From: Thermobaculum terrenum ATCC BAA-798
Lineage (GTDB): Bacteria; Chloroflexota; Chloroflexia; Thermobaculales; Thermobaculaceae
Direction of reading: 5' to 3'
Assembly: GCF_000025005.1 (NCBI RefSeq)
Contig: NC_013525.1
Span: 1,948,501 to 2,012,500, forward strand
Length of the DNA: 64,000 nt
The notes under the pieces are model-generated. The model did no database searches, was not told the DNA's origin, and saw nothing but the letters and a program-made list of their open reading frames with translations. The position numbers were made by a program, and so were the translations under genes. Below, piece by piece: positions 62,888 to 64,000 of this stretch; positions within the stretch are counted from its first letter, which is position 1; the number at the start of each line of letters is the position of its first letter.

Positions 62888-63754
62888 GTGAACAACAACT
62901 TTCACGACCCCAGACTCATATTGAAGAAGTATGGACTATACCCTAAAAAGGGTCTTGGTCAGAACTTCTTGATAAGTCCAAAAGTGCTCAGAACTATCTT
63001 GCAAGCCTCAGAAATCACACCGCAAGATACTATCCTTGAGATTGGTCCTGGTACCGGCGTACTAACTCGCCATCTAGCAGCTGCAAGATGCGTAGTGGCA
63101 ATAGAGCTTGATGAAACCCTGGTGCAAATTCTCAGGCAGGAATTGGCTCAGTACCCCAACATACACATAGTACAGGGGAACATACTTGAGATAGAGCATC
63201 CTCAGTTAGTAGCCGAATTGTGTGGGATAGAGAAGAATTACAAGATTATAGGTAATCTACCGTACTATATTACTTCCCACGCCATCAGAAGATTTCTGGA
63301 GATTCAGCCCAGTCCTTCTCTTGTGATCATAATGGTTCAGAAAGAGGTAGCTGAAAGAATAACAGCTACACCTCCTAAGATGAGCCTGTTAGCGGTATCT
63401 GTACAGTATTACGCTATTCCGGAGATGGTGACCTTAGTTCGACGCACGGCTTTTATCCCTCCTCCGGAGGTTGATTCTGCCGTACTTAGACTGAGGGTAA
63501 GAGAACACCCACTTTTCCCCGACATTCCGTCAGATATATATTTCAGAATAGTATCTGCAGGCTTTGCACAAAAGCGCAAAAGCTTGCTTAATTCATTGTC
63601 TTCTAGCCTCAACCTACCCAAGAGCAGAATTGCTACCCTTTTGGATAAAGCATCCATCGATCATAATGTCAGAGCAGAACAACTAACGCTAGAGGATTGG
63701 GCAAGAATTTGCAGACAACTAATGGAATGCGAATCCTATCCTACTGTAAGATAA
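62888..63754 (+). CDS. rsmA: 16S rRNA dimethyladenosine transferase
   Basis: 288 residues. YGLYPKKGLGQNFLISPKVL, the SAM site ILEIGPGTGVLTRHLA, AIELDETLV and the catalytic NLPYYITSHAI identify KsgA/RsmA. It dimethylates A1518 and A1519 of 16S rRNA. The GTG start coincides with the predicted RNA start, so translation would be leaderless; no ribosome site is visible upstream. ispE overlaps its 3' end by 28 bases. Confidence 0.95.
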   Translation: MNNNFHDPRLILKKYGLYPKKGLGQNFLISPKVLRTILQASEITPQDTILEIGPGTGVLTRHLAAARCVVAIELDETLVQILRQELAQYPNIHIVQGNILEIEHPQLVAELCGIEKNYKIIGNLPYYITSHAIRRFLEIQPSPSLVIIMVQKEVAERITATPPKMSLLAVSVQYYAIPEMVTLVRRTAFIPPPEVDSAVLRLRVREHPLFPDIPSDIYFRIVSAGFAQKRKSLLNSLSSSLNLPKSRIATLLDKASIDHNVRAEQLTLEDWARICRQLMECESYPTVR

Positions 63755-64000
63755 ACCTCTGCCTAGAGGTACTAGGGAGAAGGCCCGACGGCTATCACGA
63801 CCTCGCAACTATCTTCCAGACTGTGAGCCTTGGGGATGAGTTGATTTTGAAACCCAATCAATCCTCATGTATAAGGCTGCTTGTAGATGGCAACGCCCCA
63901 ACAGGAGAAGACAATATAGTGCATACTGCAGCCAAGATGCTTCTGAGGTCTAAGGAGTGTGGCATAGATATAATTCTCCGCAAGGGCATTCCCTCAGGAG
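63727..64000 (+). CDS. ispE: 4-diphosphocytidyl-2-C-methyl-D-erythritol kinase (3' end cut by window)
   Basis: The ATG at 63727 is inside the end of rsmA in another frame and opens a frame that runs off the window. Its first residues are MRILSYCKINLCLEVLGRRP, then DGYHDLATIFQTVSLGDEL, which match the conserved IspE N terminus, including the KINL and DGYH-x-L motifs. It phosphorylates CDP-methylerythritol in the MEP pathway, as dxs does at an earlier step. The rsmA-ispE order is common. The GHMP-kinase ATP loop lies beyond the window. Confidence 0.92.
   Translation, partial: MRILSYCKINLCLEVLGRRPDGYHDLATIFQTVSLGDELILKPNQSSCIRLLVDGNAPTGEDNIVHTAAKMLLRSKECGIDIILRKGIPSG

Overview
The window looks like a bacterial chromosome segment of moderate GC content (just under half G+C by eye) with tightly packed genes on both strands. 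A complete set of late coenzyme F420 genes (cofC, cofD, cofE), several F420-dependent oxidoreductases, a PimA-like glycosyltransferase beside a phosphatidylinositol-phosphate-synthase-like enzyme, cyclic-di-AMP genes and very plain intergenic spacing suggest a Chloroflexota-type organism. My best guess is something close to Thermobaculum/Thermomicrobia; this is inference from gene content, not a database match.

Layout. 1-3406 (+): a sugar-type catabolic operon (TIM-barrel isomerase, Gfo/Idh dehydrogenase, FAD oxidoreductase). 3412-4876 (-): rdgB and a lipid kinase. 5015-11883 (+): CBS protein, DUF2851 protein, rplI-dnaB-helicase-loader, then a cyclic-di-AMP operon (cdaA, an unknown membrane protein, ybbR/cdaR). 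11951-17172 (-): tRNA-Thr, tRNA-Tyr, tRNA-Thr, tuf, rpmG, secE, nusG, rplK, rplA, rplJ, rplL, tRNA-Pro, an ancient translation cluster without rpoBC at its end. 17218-19687 (-): rlmB, cysS and an FmdB-like protein. 19827-32906 (+): pcrA, EVE protein, SufT-like protein, dgt, dnaG, rpoD, obg, rsmI, xer, a small protein and glyS. 32985-42258 (-): a surface-glycan locus with a sugar transferase, three further glycosyltransferases, two epimerases, a flippase and an SQD1-like UDP-sulfoquinovose synthase. 42423-46137: ychF (+), rsmG and dxs (-). 46290-49214: an orphan ABC permease (+), a helix-turn-helix protein, a LysM/beta-lactamase-fold protein and tRNA-Arg (-). 49262-57355 (-): a PPOX-nitroreductase fusion, a luciferase-like oxidoreductase and three tandem membrane glycosyltransferases. 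57528-62754 (-): one operon for inositol-type lipid assembly plus F420 synthesis and use. 62888-end (+): rsmA and the start of ispE.

How parts work together. CofC and CofD build dehydro-F420-0 and CofE adds glutamates. A nitroreductase of the FbiB C-terminal type, here fused to a PPOX domain, may do the reduction step, and the two luciferase-like enzymes use the cofactor. The glycan locus plausibly builds a polymer on undecaprenyl phosphate, exports it through the flippase and may include a sulfonated sugar. The cyclic-di-AMP operon carries an uncharacterised membrane protein between synthase and regulator. dxs and ispE both belong to the MEP isoprenoid pathway.

The most unusual objects are: a primary sigma factor with three tandem copies of region 4; the unknown internally duplicated membrane protein between cdaA and cdaR; the PPOX-FbiB-type fusion; three tandem membrane glycosyltransferases with a local gene-conversion tract and a shared cysteine-containing tail motif; and a tuf gene whose codon usage is unlike its ribosomal neighbours. 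Promoters seen by eye have ordinary TTGAC/TATAAT elements with 16-19 base spacers. No CRISPR array, rRNA gene, insertion sequence or prophage was seen. The only gene-free stretch over 300 bases (16825-17217) is filled by three tRNAs and their signals.
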